Shown one piece after another: positions 40,731 to 49,887 of a DNA stretch of 64,000 nt (its first letter is position 1; each line of letters starts with the position of its first letter). The stretch spans positions 196,518 to 260,517 of the forward strand of contig NZ_JAXRUV010000004.1 of assembly GCF_034497705.1 (NCBI RefSeq), in the 5' to 3' direction. The notes under the pieces are model-generated. The model searched no databases, had not been told where the DNA came from, and saw only the letters and a program-made list of their open reading frames with translations. The translations under genes and the position numbers were made by a program. Origin of the DNA: Marinococcus luteus_A (GTDB lineage Bacteria > Bacillota > Bacilli > Bacillales > Marinococcaceae).

Positions 40731-41327
40731 TTACCTTGCCTCAGAACCGCCGCCCCAAATAGCCTTTCCTCCTGTATGTCCACTTTCAGCATGAATAGTT
40801 TGGTCTACCAATTGTAACTTTCCAGTTTCTTCATGGTGATGCCAAGTATATTCATCAGGCGTATCGTTATTTTTAATCTGCTCAATTTGTTCTGAATTAA
40901 ACATACTTCCTAATTCAGGATTTTGTTCTAATTTTGCAGCAAGCTCTTTATTCGCATATTGAAACTGCTTCGCGTCTGAAGCTTGATGTAGTCCTTCAGG
41001 TAAATCTACTTCTGCACCAGCTTCAAATTGAGGGAAAACTCCTTCCATGGGTTGTCCATTAACTTCAATCTTATTCCGCTCATAGGGCACGCCTGTTTCT
41101 GGATGCAGAGTTCCTTCATAGCCTTGATTGATCGTGGGATAAAGCTTTTCGGTTTCTAACTGAGCGTTTGTAACCTGTAAACCTTCCATCGCCTCTGTAG
41201 TCTCAGGAGAGATAGCTGCTTGCTCTAAGTTTTGTAAAGAGCCTTCAAGTTTTCCTAATTCTGTGCTTGTAGTTACAACTTCTGTAACTTCAGCTGCGGC
41301 CATACTTACTCCTTCAATGATTGCCAT
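40731..41327 (-). CDS. Small WHH-type HNH nuclease toxin
   Basis: 198 residues. About 60 N-terminal residues form an Ala/Glu/Thr-rich helical leader ('MAIIEGVSMAAAEVTEVVTT'). The toxin domain follows, with 'HPETGVPYERNKIEVNG', 'GVFPQFEAG' and the catalytic 'YTWHHHEETGKLQLVDQTIH', then 'GHTGGKAIWGGGSEAR'. The WHH motif and later His/Asn-like positions define an HNH/ENDO VII DNase family known from polymorphic toxins. Unusually, it lacks a long delivery region (LXG, RHS, TANFOR). ATG at 41327 has AAGGAG eight bases upstream and lies 14 bases inside the end of the HerA-type gene, so the two are coupled. The immunity gene follows. Confidence 0.9.
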   Translation of the reverse strand: MAIIEGVSMAAAEVTEVVTTSTELGKLEGSLQNLEQAAISPETTEAMEGLQVTNAQLETEKLYPTINQGYEGTLHPETGVPYERNKIEVNGQPMEGVFPQFEAGAEVDLPEGLHQASDAKQFQYANKELAAKLEQNPELGSMFNSEQIEQIKNNDTPDEYTWHHHEETGKLQLVDQTIHAESGHTGGKAIWGGGSEAR

Positions 41328-44300
41328 ATACTCTCTCCTTGCTGATCCATATCGAGAAAAGTTCCCACAGATTTTCGTTTTTTGCATAAACGGTAATTTG
41401 TTTTAATACACGCCATGTGAGTTCTTCTGTTTGATTAGTAGGCTGCCATATTAAAAATTTATTTTTAATATGGGTCAAAGCATAAAGATAAGTTTTTTCA
41501 GCATTTTCTGTAGCAGAGGCATTTTTATCAATTACTTGGTAAATATTTTCCTGGAGTAAACTTGATGCTATGCGTACTGCTTCTCCATCTGTTTCTGTTC
41601 GCTTTTTTTCCATCCAATGTACTGAGGCTTCTTCAACTAATAAACGCTCATTAATAGCTCTTAAATTCGAATAAATCAAAGTATCTCGTTGTTTTTTCAT
41701 CAGTACTAACTCTTTTTCCGACCAACGGTAGACATGATTTTCTACGAGCAATTTCAAATAATGAGCTATTGATTTAGAAAAAGTTTTTAATTTCGAATAA
41801 TAAAGAACAGAATTTACGTAAACATCCGTGATTTTGGATAGAATACAAGCAAGGAAACTGTTTTTCTGAGTTTCTGGTATTTCATAACCAAACTTCTTAA
41901 CCGCATTTATTACTTTAGTAGACATTTCTGCTAACACTTCGTTAATTAGAGTAATCTCCCCATAAATAGCATTAAAATAAAATTTTTCATAAATAATTAT
42001 AATTTGCTGTTTTAATCTTTCATCCTGATAAATAATGTTTTCCGCAATAGGATGGGCTATTTCTTTATCTCTTAAAATTGAATTATACTCTTCAGCGTTT
42101 TTTCTTAAATCCATTGATGTCGTATAAACCATTTTTTCTTTAGCTGAATGGACTTTTATATGAGACGGTCCGTGCATTCCACTTGTGTAAAAAAGAATTT
42201 CTCCTCTTTTCAATTGTGACAAAAATCGCGTATCTTCTTGTTGAAGTACTAAAGACTGCGCCACATATTCTGCATCATCTTGAGAAGCTAAACGGTGAAT
42301 GATTTTAGTATCAGTATTTTTTAAAGCATCTGGTGCTAATTTTGTTGGTACTTGATCAACTATTATCATTCCTTCACCAAGAGACCGGATTTCGCTTAGC
42401 AAATTACAAAAATACTCTACTGCTTTTCCTTTTATATCAGCGATTTCGGCATTATTGTTGCCTTGATGGTTTTTAAATAATCTATGTGCTTCTTCGACAA
42501 CAGTGAAATGACGTAAACTTCCGTCTATATTTTCACCTAAAGTGATTTTCAACTCTTCGGATAAACGAATAAAAAATATTCCCATAACCAATGCTTTATC
42601 ATCTTCGTCAGCAATTTCTTCCAATTCAATGATAGTTTTTTGTTTAAGCAGCCGTTGAAAATTGAAAGTATTTACTGTATTTAATAACTTTCCTTTACTT
42701 CCAGTCATTAAGCTTTTTAATCTGGTTAATAATGCTGCTCTTATATTTGATTCTTGTTCTTCTGCATAACCAGAATTTTTTAAGTACTCATCAATTTCTT
42801 CATATAGTTGTCCCAACGTTGGGTAACATTCCAGTGAAATATTAGTATCAACATAAATATTTATTGAAGTGCTTAAATCCCATCCAGCTTTTTGATAAAC
42901 TGCATATAAACATTGTTCGAGAATATTAGGCATAGATGCATACATAGAGAAAGCAGACATAAACACAGCTTTTAAGGAGTCAATATGAGCCATTACTGAG
43001 ATGCCCGGCGGAAAATAAAAAGGATTCAGCCTTAGCGGTGATACTAATTCATTCCCAACAGTGTAAACTTGCACATCTTCCATCAAACTAGTCAAGTGCC
43101 TGTATTCTTGTTTAGAAGGTTCAATAATTAAATAGGGCACCTGACTGCTTTGCAGTAAAGAGAGTACCGTATTTGTCTTTCCACTCCCGGTAATGCCCCC
43201 AACGAGTGTATGCTGCCTTAACTTAGAGAACGGGAGCTTCATTGATTTATTAATTAATTTATTACGTTGAAAATTAAACCCTATTTCCCATGCCTCTTCA
43301 TCAATAGCTTCAAAACCCGTTTCTATTTCAAAGTCTTTCACGGTCCTTAGAGAAAAACCTTCATACTTTTCGGACGGAAGATAACTTAATTTAGCTAATT
43401 CATGAGAATTTAACACAGAAGTAGCTGGATGGTGATTACCTCTTAACAAATTTTTCTCTTCTACATCTGAAGGAAAAGAAGCTGTAGACATATAATCAGC
43501 TACTTTCTTACTTTCAAACAAATGAAAACCCATTAGATGTTCTTCCTTAGAAGCAGCGCCATTTAAAGCCATCTGTACTTCTTTTAACACAGAAGGTTCT
43601 TCCGCAGACACATAAATCGCAGTCTGCCAAAGACCAATAGAAGAAGCAAAATGAAATCTTTCCATATGTTTTTCCAGTAATAAACAATACTGTTCTATCA
43701 AAAAGCTGCTTTCTTCCGTAGAAGTATCGTATGTTGTAGATTCGCCAGTAGCATTGCTCCAATTTTTAGAACTATTCACGCCTACTACAACTGCCCCTTT
43801 ATTTCCTCCGCTGGTTTCACCTTTTTGTGTTTGTTCATTTTTAGTTATAGATTCTGAAAAAGTTTTCTTTTGTTTTCCCTGCCAGTATACATAATCCTCT
43901 TCTAAACTTTCCAACAAATGATAATTTTCAACCGGTTGTGCCAGTATACAGATAGTAAAACGCCTGTATGCGTTACCCCTAAGAAACAAAGTAAGCCAAG
44001 CCGAGGTGTCTTCCTCTTTTGTTGACGGAATGCCAACCACAGCAGCCGTATGATTATATGTAGTAATAGATTCCGAAGAAGCATTTACCATCGTGGATGG
44101 AAATGAATTTTCTACATTAGACTGCTTCAATTTCCTTTTTGTATCTGCTATTGAAACTTCTATTCTGCCATTACCATCACTTGAGACTTTAAAAATCAAT
44201 TTAGTATTGAAAGCGTGAAGGCCGTTGATCCATTCTTCCATAGATTTTTTAATTTGCGCTTCTATTTTTTCTTCATTTTTATCATGTATGAATATTTCAG

Positions 44301-44421
44301 AAATTATAAAGAAATCATAGACATTAGGAGAACCATTATGATCTTCAATTAATTGACGCTCTGGCATGAAAAAAGTGCGGTACTTTTTCGACAGGTTAAA
44401 CATTTCATTAGAATTAATCAA
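41314..44421 (-). CDS. HerA/VirB4-class ATPase (DUF87-like), large
   Basis: 1035 residues. A long N-terminal region (1-380) contains mixed strands and has no recognised domain. The motor is at about 385-760: Walker A 'GGITGSGKTN' at 408-417, 'IIEPSKQEYRHL', Walker B 'FTVVEEAHRLF' at 639-649, 'MIIVDQVPTKLAPDALKNTD' and 'IIHRLASQDDA' at about 685-716. This order is that of the HerA/FtsK superfamily (HerA, VirB4, TraC). The C-terminal 270 residues are helical. TTG start with GGGGGG seven bases upstream. HerA-class hexamers pump DNA or drive secretion; here the genetic partner is a toxin gene, so a secretion motor is plausible. Confidence 0.88.
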   Translation of the reverse strand: MINSNEMFNLSKKYRTFFMPERQLIEDHNGSPNVYDFFIISEIFIHDKNEEKIEAQIKKSMEEWINGLHAFNTKLIFKVSSDGNGRIEVSIADTKRKLKQSNVENSFPSTMVNASSESITTYNHTAAVVGIPSTKEEDTSAWLTLFLRGNAYRRFTICILAQPVENYHLLESLEEDYVYWQGKQKKTFSESITKNEQTQKGETSGGNKGAVVVGVNSSKNWSNATGESTTYDTSTEESSFLIEQYCLLLEKHMERFHFASSIGLWQTAIYVSAEEPSVLKEVQMALNGAASKEEHLMGFHLFESKKVADYMSTASFPSDVEEKNLLRGNHHPATSVLNSHELAKLSYLPSEKYEGFSLRTVKDFEIETGFEAIDEEAWEIGFNFQRNKLINKSMKLPFSKLRQHTLVGGITGSGKTNTVLSLLQSSQVPYLIIEPSKQEYRHLTSLMEDVQVYTVGNELVSPLRLNPFYFPPGISVMAHIDSLKAVFMSAFSMYASMPNILEQCLYAVYQKAGWDLSTSINIYVDTNISLECYPTLGQLYEEIDEYLKNSGYAEEQESNIRAALLTRLKSLMTGSKGKLLNTVNTFNFQRLLKQKTIIELEEIADEDDKALVMGIFFIRLSEELKITLGENIDGSLRHFTVVEEAHRLFKNHQGNNNAEIADIKGKAVEYFCNLLSEIRSLGEGMIIVDQVPTKLAPDALKNTDTKIIHRLASQDDAEYVAQSLVLQQEDTRFLSQLKRGEILFYTSGMHGPSHIKVHSAKEKMVYTTSMDLRKNAEEYNSILRDKEIAHPIAENIIYQDERLKQQIIIIYEKFYFNAIYGEITLINEVLAEMSTKVINAVKKFGYEIPETQKNSFLACILSKITDVYVNSVLYYSKLKTFSKSIAHYLKLLVENHVYRWSEKELVLMKKQRDTLIYSNLRAINERLLVEEASVHWMEKKRTETDGEAVRIASSLLQENIYQVIDKNASATENAEKTYLYALTHIKNKFLIWQPTNQTEELTWRVLKQITVYAKNENLWELFSIWISKERVYGNH

Positions 44422-44445
44422 AACAGATCCCCCCCCTTTTTAACA

Positions 44446-45084
44446 TTAATTTTTCTCTTTTATTTCTAATTCCTGAAATATTTCCTTGGCCAGGCTAATT
44501 TCTTTATTTATTTTGCTTTTTATTTCTTCTTTTCTATGTTCCCATAGTTCTTTCCAGGCTTCTCTCATTTCTTTTTCTTGTTCAATTTCGAATTCTTTGC
44601 TTGTTTTGTTGCTTTTAGAAGAAAAGCTATTTTTATTTTTTTTGTTATTTTTATTTCCTGGAGTTTCATTTAAAAAATTTCTCCCTTTAGTGATTATTTT
44701 TTTAAAGCACTCTAATAATTGAAGAAAAACATTTTCTTTTACTGAGTCTTTTATCGGTTCTTCTTTTTCTGTTTGACGCTGTCTTGAAAATATCTTTTCC
44801 GAATTATAATTAGCGAAGGAGAAATTGTTTGTGTATACTTTTTCACTATATACTTTCATGAAATGATCCACTTGTTCTCTGTTGTACGTTTTTTCTAAAA
44901 ATTCCTCTACATCAATTTTTATCTCATTCATTACGCCCTTTTTATAAGAATTCATGTTAGCCAATTCGTTATTTAAAAAACTCTCCAGCATTCTTTCAGA
45001 TAAGGGAACTTTTTTCTGTATAAGATTCTCATAATAATTTTCCAAATATTCTTCTACTGTACTTTTATAATGATTAAATTCCAT
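44446..45084 (-). CDS. Coiled-coil/helical protein of unknown function
   Basis: 212 residues, highly charged and nearly all helix. The N-terminal helical domain (1-95, 'FNHYKSTVEEYLENYYENLI') is followed by a Lys/Asn/Ser-rich linker (about 140-165). A long charged helix ends the protein ('EMREAWKELWEHRKEEIKSK'). No catalytic motif, no membrane helix and no signal. Its position between the dynamin-like gene and the HerA-type gene suggests an adaptor between GTPase and motor, which is inference only. A GAGGAAAT site precedes the ATG. Confidence 0.75.
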   Translation of the reverse strand: MEFNHYKSTVEEYLENYYENLIQKKVPLSERMLESFLNNELANMNSYKKGVMNEIKIDVEEFLEKTYNREQVDHFMKVYSEKVYTNNFSFANYNSEKIFSRQRQTEKEEPIKDSVKENVFLQLLECFKKIITKGRNFLNETPGNKNNKKNKNSFSSKSNKTSKEFEIEQEKEMREAWKELWEHRKEEIKSKINKEISLAKEIFQELEIKEKN

Positions 45085-45103
45085 AATCTATTTCCTCTTT
45101 CTT

Positions 45104-47215
45104 TTAATTCATTATTTCCTCATAATAATCTTCTACTCGACTATAATAAGTATTTAAAAGTTTTTTATTCACTTCTAATTCTATTAATGATTCATTAGTT
45201 TCCGCTTCACTTTTTTGATAATTTTCTTCGAGCTTTTCTAGCTGTGATTGTTTCCAAGACTCATAGGCACTAATTTTATTATTAATTACATTTTCTTTTA
45301 ATATATTTTCCGCCAGGATTTCAGCCTCGTTGTTTAATTCGGTATCGATACTCAAGATGTCTCCTTGTACTTCTTCATACATTTCTTCAATAAAAAGATT
45401 AATAACTTTCTCTATACCTTCTAAATATTTATCCTCTTCTAAATATTCTTCATACTGTCCTTTCCCCACCCATGATTTAAAAAAGTTTAAAACTCCTTTT
45501 GATCTTACCGTTTTAATCGCTTTTGAGCGTTCTTTATTAATCTTTTTGTCAATACCCGTCTGTATATAAACCGCAGAGTTTCCTTTGAATTTATCATTAA
45601 TTTCTTCTTTTACTTGATTAATTAATTCCTGGTGGGCAAAAAATAACGTTCCTCCGCTTAATTTCATTCCAAGCAATTCATAAAAAAGTTCGTTGAATTC
45701 TTTTTCTAAGTTCATAAATTTTTCTTCGAAATCCTCTATAATTTTAGTCATCTGCTTTTCCAGAAGTTCAAATACTTCCTGTATCAAAGTTTTTTTAACG
45801 GTCTCCGCAGTTAAATCTACGTAATTTATAAATGAGCCAACTATTTCTTCCGCATTATGAGAAGTTAAATTAAAACGATTAATTCGCCATTCTTTTTGTA
45901 CTTGTCTCCGCCAGTCATTTGAAAGAGATTCGATTTTTTTCTCTGTTAACTTTTTTAATTCACGAAGCAGAGAAAATGAATTTTTACTTGCTCCTCCACG
46001 AATTCTTTTTTCAACCTCTCTTTCTAATTCTTTTTTAATTTCACGTACATTTTCTCCAAATTTTTCTTGTATAATTTCAATTTTTTTCTTAAACTCTATA
46101 CGATCTCCTGCCAGTGAATCCTGAAGGAAGTACTCTGTCTCTTCGTTTTCCTGTAATTCAAGCTCACATGCCCGCTTCAAGGCACTTAAAGCTTCTTCAA
46201 TTAAATAATAATTTTTTTCTTCGAAGTATTGTTCTAAACTTTCTTTCACTTGACTGATTTGACTCACAGATTCGATTATTTCCATATCTTCTTTTTGGAT
46301 CTCCCGTCCAGAAACCGGAAATCCATCATCATCCACAAATTTAATCGTTTCATCTTTACGAATATCATCGATATTTATGTAACCTTGTTTATAAAGACCT
46401 GCGATTAACCCAAAATAGGAAGATACTTTAAAAACTTTTGGTTCTTCAACAATTGGCTCCAACATTTTAAAAAGCTCTTCATAGGCCTTGGTCACTTCGC
46501 TGTCAGGGTGCTGATCAATTTTATTTATCGCAAAGAAAATATGCTTACCTGTGCCGTCGATGGTACTTCGTTTTGCGTTCTCTACATATTCTTTTATTAC
46601 ACGCATAAAATTAGCCTGACCAATTGTTGAAGGATCGATTAAAAAAATAACTGCGTTGATTTCCATCAAAATTTCACTTGTAATTTCGTTATGCCCGGAG
46701 TATTGGGCAAAAAGTCCAGGCGTATCTACAATTTCTGTACCGTTTTTACAAAGATCCAGAGGCCAATACACATTAACCGATTGAATCTCTTCTTCCACCT
46801 TCACTCCTTCTCCATCCGGATTTCTATTAATAGTAGTATACATTTTTAGTTGTTGTTTTAAGTCTGCGATGTCTTCTATCGGTTCTTCTTCTTTTGGGAG
46901 TACGAGTCTCTCACCGCTTCGGTAATTAATCTCCACTTTAGACTTTTCACCATACTTCACAGTGGTAATAGCAGCTGTTTCGACTAAAATACTAGTCGAT
47001 AATAGATCAAACTCCAACAAACTATTAATAAATGTAGATTTACCTACACTAAAAGGAGCTACTACACCTACTTTAAACGTTCCATTTTCTAAGCGTTCCA
47101 GCTTTTGTTCAAAGTTTATGGCTTCAATTGTATTTTTACTTAAAAATTCTTCATTTGTAGCTTCTGTAATTAATTCAGCAGTTTTTTCGATTTTCTCATT
47201 TAACGCATTTATCAT
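45104..47215 (-). CDS. Dynamin-like GTPase (full length, with stalk)
   Basis: 703 residues. The GTPase domain (about 40-330) has G1 'APFSVGKST' (53-61), a G2 threonine in 'VETAAITTV', G3 DTPG (164-167) and G4 NKID (231-234). Residues about 335-703 are long charged helices like the stalk and tip of bacterial dynamin-like proteins, with a short hydrophobic 'LLGMKLSGGTLFFAH' segment near 510 that could insert into membrane. Such proteins remodel or protect membranes. It starts eight bases after the preceding gene's stop. The sister gene at 48245 has a very similar G domain, suggesting a heteromeric pair. Confidence 0.9.
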   Translation of the reverse strand: MINALNEKIEKTAELITEATNEEFLSKNTIEAINFEQKLERLENGTFKVGVVAPFSVGKSTFINSLLEFDLLSTSILVETAAITTVKYGEKSKVEINYRSGERLVLPKEEEPIEDIADLKQQLKMYTTINRNPDGEGVKVEEEIQSVNVYWPLDLCKNGTEIVDTPGLFAQYSGHNEITSEILMEINAVIFLIDPSTIGQANFMRVIKEYVENAKRSTIDGTGKHIFFAINKIDQHPDSEVTKAYEELFKMLEPIVEEPKVFKVSSYFGLIAGLYKQGYINIDDIRKDETIKFVDDDGFPVSGREIQKEDMEIIESVSQISQVKESLEQYFEEKNYYLIEEALSALKRACELELQENEETEYFLQDSLAGDRIEFKKKIEIIQEKFGENVREIKKELEREVEKRIRGGASKNSFSLLRELKKLTEKKIESLSNDWRRQVQKEWRINRFNLTSHNAEEIVGSFINYVDLTAETVKKTLIQEVFELLEKQMTKIIEDFEEKFMNLEKEFNELFYELLGMKLSGGTLFFAHQELINQVKEEINDKFKGNSAVYIQTGIDKKINKERSKAIKTVRSKGVLNFFKSWVGKGQYEEYLEEDKYLEGIEKVINLFIEEMYEEVQGDILSIDTELNNEAEILAENILKENVINNKISAYESWKQSQLEKLEENYQKSEAETNESLIELEVNKKLLNTYYSRVEDYYEEIMN

Positions 47216-47223
47216 TTCGTCAC

Positions 47224-48222
47224 TTACTCAATAGATGTCAAAAATTCTTTGAAACCACTTGCTTTAGATAAAGCTGAATGCCAGTCCTTCACGTTTGTTT
47301 TGGGCTTTGGAAAGCCCATTTCATTCAAAACAAAAACATCTTCGTCCATAATTAATTCTTCATGGCTATTGTTACGCTTTTCAAAAAGACGAGAATTAAT
47401 ATAAAAATACTTTTCTGCAACAGTATCTACATACATATTCTGACCTTCATTATCTATTAACAACCATTTAGGTTTAACATCATTTTTCTCTAGAGATTCA
47501 GATTGAACGGTGGTGATAGTAATCAGTTTCGAGTCTTCGCCTAACTTATTAAATTCCATTTGATTTTTGATTTGACATAATGAAAGGTTTTTAATGTTCT
47601 TCATTTCTTCTATTAAAGAATAAGGTAAATATTGATATAAAATATTAGTGTGCCCTTCAGGTGTCCAAAGAAGTAAATATTCTCCCTTCATCCAGTTTGT
47701 CTCTAAAAAAACTAATACTTCTTCCATGCCAATATAACTGGAAAGATAACGTCGATCTTCTTCAGAAGTCACTTGCTGAATATCTCTAAACTCGTTACTT
47801 CTTGAATCTTTAAAAATAAACGAGTACTCGGATCCTTGTTCGTGTGATAAGGCAACTTTAAATCCCTTTAAGGAAATTTCATAGATAAGAGGATTTTTAA
47901 TAAAAAAAGACAATGAATTAAAAAGATCTGCTTTTACCATTTGGAGTTCATCCGTTTTAGCATTTTCTTTATCAATAATGATAAAAAGAAAGTTTTGATC
48001 GTGAGCGCCTTGTTTTTTCAATTGACGAATTTTTTCATGTAGAAATTGGTTGTTTGCATAATGCACTTTAAGTAAAAAAATAGAAAAATGAGGATCTTTA
48101 TTATTAAGAACATCATTTTCAATTGGGACAAAAGACAATTCGAAATTAAAAGCATCCTTATTTATAGCTGTTTTAAAATCGTTATACTCTTTTTCATCAT
48201 CTGCATAAATAATAACTTTCAC
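47224..48222 (-). CDS. Unrecognised protein, possibly a degenerate GTPase-related subunit
   Basis: 332 residues, no recognised domain by eye. The region about 47-127 ('FSIFLLKVHYANNQFLHEKI', 'RQLKKQG', 'NFLFIIIDKENAKTDELQMV', 'KADLFNSLS', 'PLIYEISLKGF') resembles the second half of the neighbouring G domains. There 'VIVYMLDPSQTGFEPYTRKI' leads to 'CVFVMNKIDL', but here the NKxD is replaced by DKEN and no P-loop exists. It may thus be a nucleotide-free pseudo-GTPase; this rests on pattern matching only. The remainder (130-332) is mixed alpha/beta. GTG start with GGAGGTG nine bases upstream. Confidence 0.72.
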   Translation of the reverse strand: MKVIIYADDEKEYNDFKTAINKDAFNFELSFVPIENDVLNNKDPHFSIFLLKVHYANNQFLHEKIRQLKKQGAHDQNFLFIIIDKENAKTDELQMVKADLFNSLSFFIKNPLIYEISLKGFKVALSHEQGSEYSFIFKDSRSNEFRDIQQVTSEEDRRYLSSYIGMEEVLVFLETNWMKGEYLLLWTPEGHTNILYQYLPYSLIEEMKNIKNLSLCQIKNQMEFNKLGEDSKLITITTVQSESLEKNDVKPKWLLIDNEGQNMYVDTVAEKYFYINSRLFEKRNNSHEELIMDEDVFVLNEMGFPKPKTNVKDWHSALSKASGFKEFLTSIE

Positions 48223-48244
48223 TTAAATTTCCACCTCCATTTAT

Positions 48245-49870
48245 TTAATAAATCGAAGCTAAATATTTTTCAAATTCAATAATACCGCTTTGTTTTTCTA
48301 TTGCCTCAATATGAGATTCATTTATTAACCTTCCACTTATAATTTCTTGATTTTCTTTAACGTACACATATTGATCTTTTTTTATATCCATTAATGACAA
48401 TAATCCAGAACGATAGAATCTGGCTCTACTGGCAAAATAAGAAGATACTGAAAATACTGGACAGTCTGGAAAATTAGTCAATACTTTGTTTTTGAATTCA
48501 TTTTTTACTAACTCTTTATCTGTAGCTTTTGGTACAAGATCGATTTTATTCATTACAAAAACACATGGTTTGCTATACTTTTCCTGTAACTCATTAATTT
48601 TTCTTGTATAAGGCTCAAAACCAGTTTGAGAAGGATCCAGCATATAAACAATTACGTCCAATTCCTTAATATAATTTTCTGTTATTTCGTCATGGTGCGA
48701 ATGAGGGCCAAATAGTCCCGGAGTATCAACTAATTCAATTTTGTCTTCCAGGTTCTTATATGGAAGCATTGCGCGTACTGGAGTAAGCGATTGATTTTCT
48801 TTGTCAGTAGTTAATAAATTTAACTGTTCTTTCAACAAAGAAAAATCTTCTAGTTGATTGAAAACAACATTGTTCTGTTCAAAATTGTGAATTAAAAATT
48901 GTTTATGATTGCTTATCCGAGTAATTGAAGCCGTTTTAACCAGTATGTCTTCAGACAAAAGTGGTACATGAATCAGACTATTGATAAAGGTAGACTTACC
49001 ATACGTAAAAGGACTTATTACCCCGACTTTTATTGAATTATGATTTTCTAGAATAAATTGGTCTAAAATGGTATCAGCAAACTTTTTTTTATTTTTGTCT
49101 ATACGAGATTGTGCTATTAAATTATTTATTTGTACTTGTTGGGTATAAGAAAAGTAGTCCCATTTTGCAGATAACATATCAAATATTCGAATTTCCCAAT
49201 CATCTTCTAATTTTGAATAGAAATTTTTGAATCTTTCTTCGTTGGTTCTATGCAAGACAGTGCAAACATTATTAATAGTAGAAGCTTCTAATTGAACATT
49301 AAATAAATCTTGTAAAGTTACAGGGTGGACAACTATTTCTTGATTAGGCTCGATGTTTAATATTGTTTTCAATGTTTCTAAAAATGCTTCTTCGGAGGTA
49401 TATTCTTTAGAGATATAAACAACTTGTCTATTTTGAACTTTTTTTCCTTGAAAATAATAGGTTCCTTCGTCACAAGAAAAACTGTATATAAATAATTTGT
49501 CCGCGGTTTCTGCTTCAGCCCTAAGATTATTTATAGACAAGAGCAGACTGCTAAGGGGATAAGCATTTAATATTCCTTCATCAAATGATAAGTATTGATA
49601 AACTTCATCTGGAAGGAAAAAATAATTGTTCTCGGCATTATTGAATAAACAAGTGAATTGATGAATTAGACTAATATATGAGTCCTCATTCTCGGCTAGA
49701 CATTTTCTAATCCACTCGTTTAAGTTAGCATTTTCCAAAAATGGCACCATCGTTTTTAACTGCTCAGCTTTTTTTCCAATAAGAATAGTTCCATTTATAT
49801 TCTTTGTTACAGCAGAAATCTTTGTCTCCTCTAACGTGTGTATATGTTTTCCTAAAGAAATGATATTCAT
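48245..49870 (-). CDS. Two-domain protein: novel N-terminal domain plus stalkless dynamin-type G domain
   Basis: 541 residues. Residues 1-265 are an alpha/beta region of unknown fold ('TKNINGTILIGKKAEQLKTM' is faintly like actin/Hsp70-type strands, a weak hint). The G domain (about 270-541) has G1 'SPFTYGKST' (286-294), G3 DTPG (382-385) and G4 NKID (441-444). 'VDTPGLFGPHSHHDEITENY' is nearly the same as in the 703-residue GTPase. It ends soon after the G domain and so lacks the helical stalk. ATG at 49870 has TTGGAGAAG upstream; the longer frame runs into the previous gene. Confidence 0.85.
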   Translation of the reverse strand: MNIISLGKHIHTLEETKISAVTKNINGTILIGKKAEQLKTMVPFLENANLNEWIRKCLAENEDSYISLIHQFTCLFNNAENNYFFLPDEVYQYLSFDEGILNAYPLSSLLLSINNLRAEAETADKLFIYSFSCDEGTYYFQGKKVQNRQVVYISKEYTSEEAFLETLKTILNIEPNQEIVVHPVTLQDLFNVQLEASTINNVCTVLHRTNEERFKNFYSKLEDDWEIRIFDMLSAKWDYFSYTQQVQINNLIAQSRIDKNKKKFADTILDQFILENHNSIKVGVISPFTYGKSTFINSLIHVPLLSEDILVKTASITRISNHKQFLIHNFEQNNVVFNQLEDFSLLKEQLNLLTTDKENQSLTPVRAMLPYKNLEDKIELVDTPGLFGPHSHHDEITENYIKELDVIVYMLDPSQTGFEPYTRKINELQEKYSKPCVFVMNKIDLVPKATDKELVKNEFKNKVLTNFPDCPVFSVSSYFASRARFYRSGLLSLMDIKKDQYVYVKENQEIISGRLINESHIEAIEKQSGIIEFEKYLASIY

Positions 49871-49887
49871 TATTATCTTCTCCAAGT

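Noticed and set aside
40731..41327. Type VII (LXG) or MuF/phage-type toxin
   Set aside because: No LXG, WXG100 or MuF region and no EssC-type FtsK gene nearby; the partner ATPase is of the HerA/VirB4 class.
41328..41387. Upstream extension of the WHH toxin (20 codons)
   Set aside because: It reads backwards into the ATPase gene and has no ribosome site, whereas 41327 has AAGGAG at good spacing.
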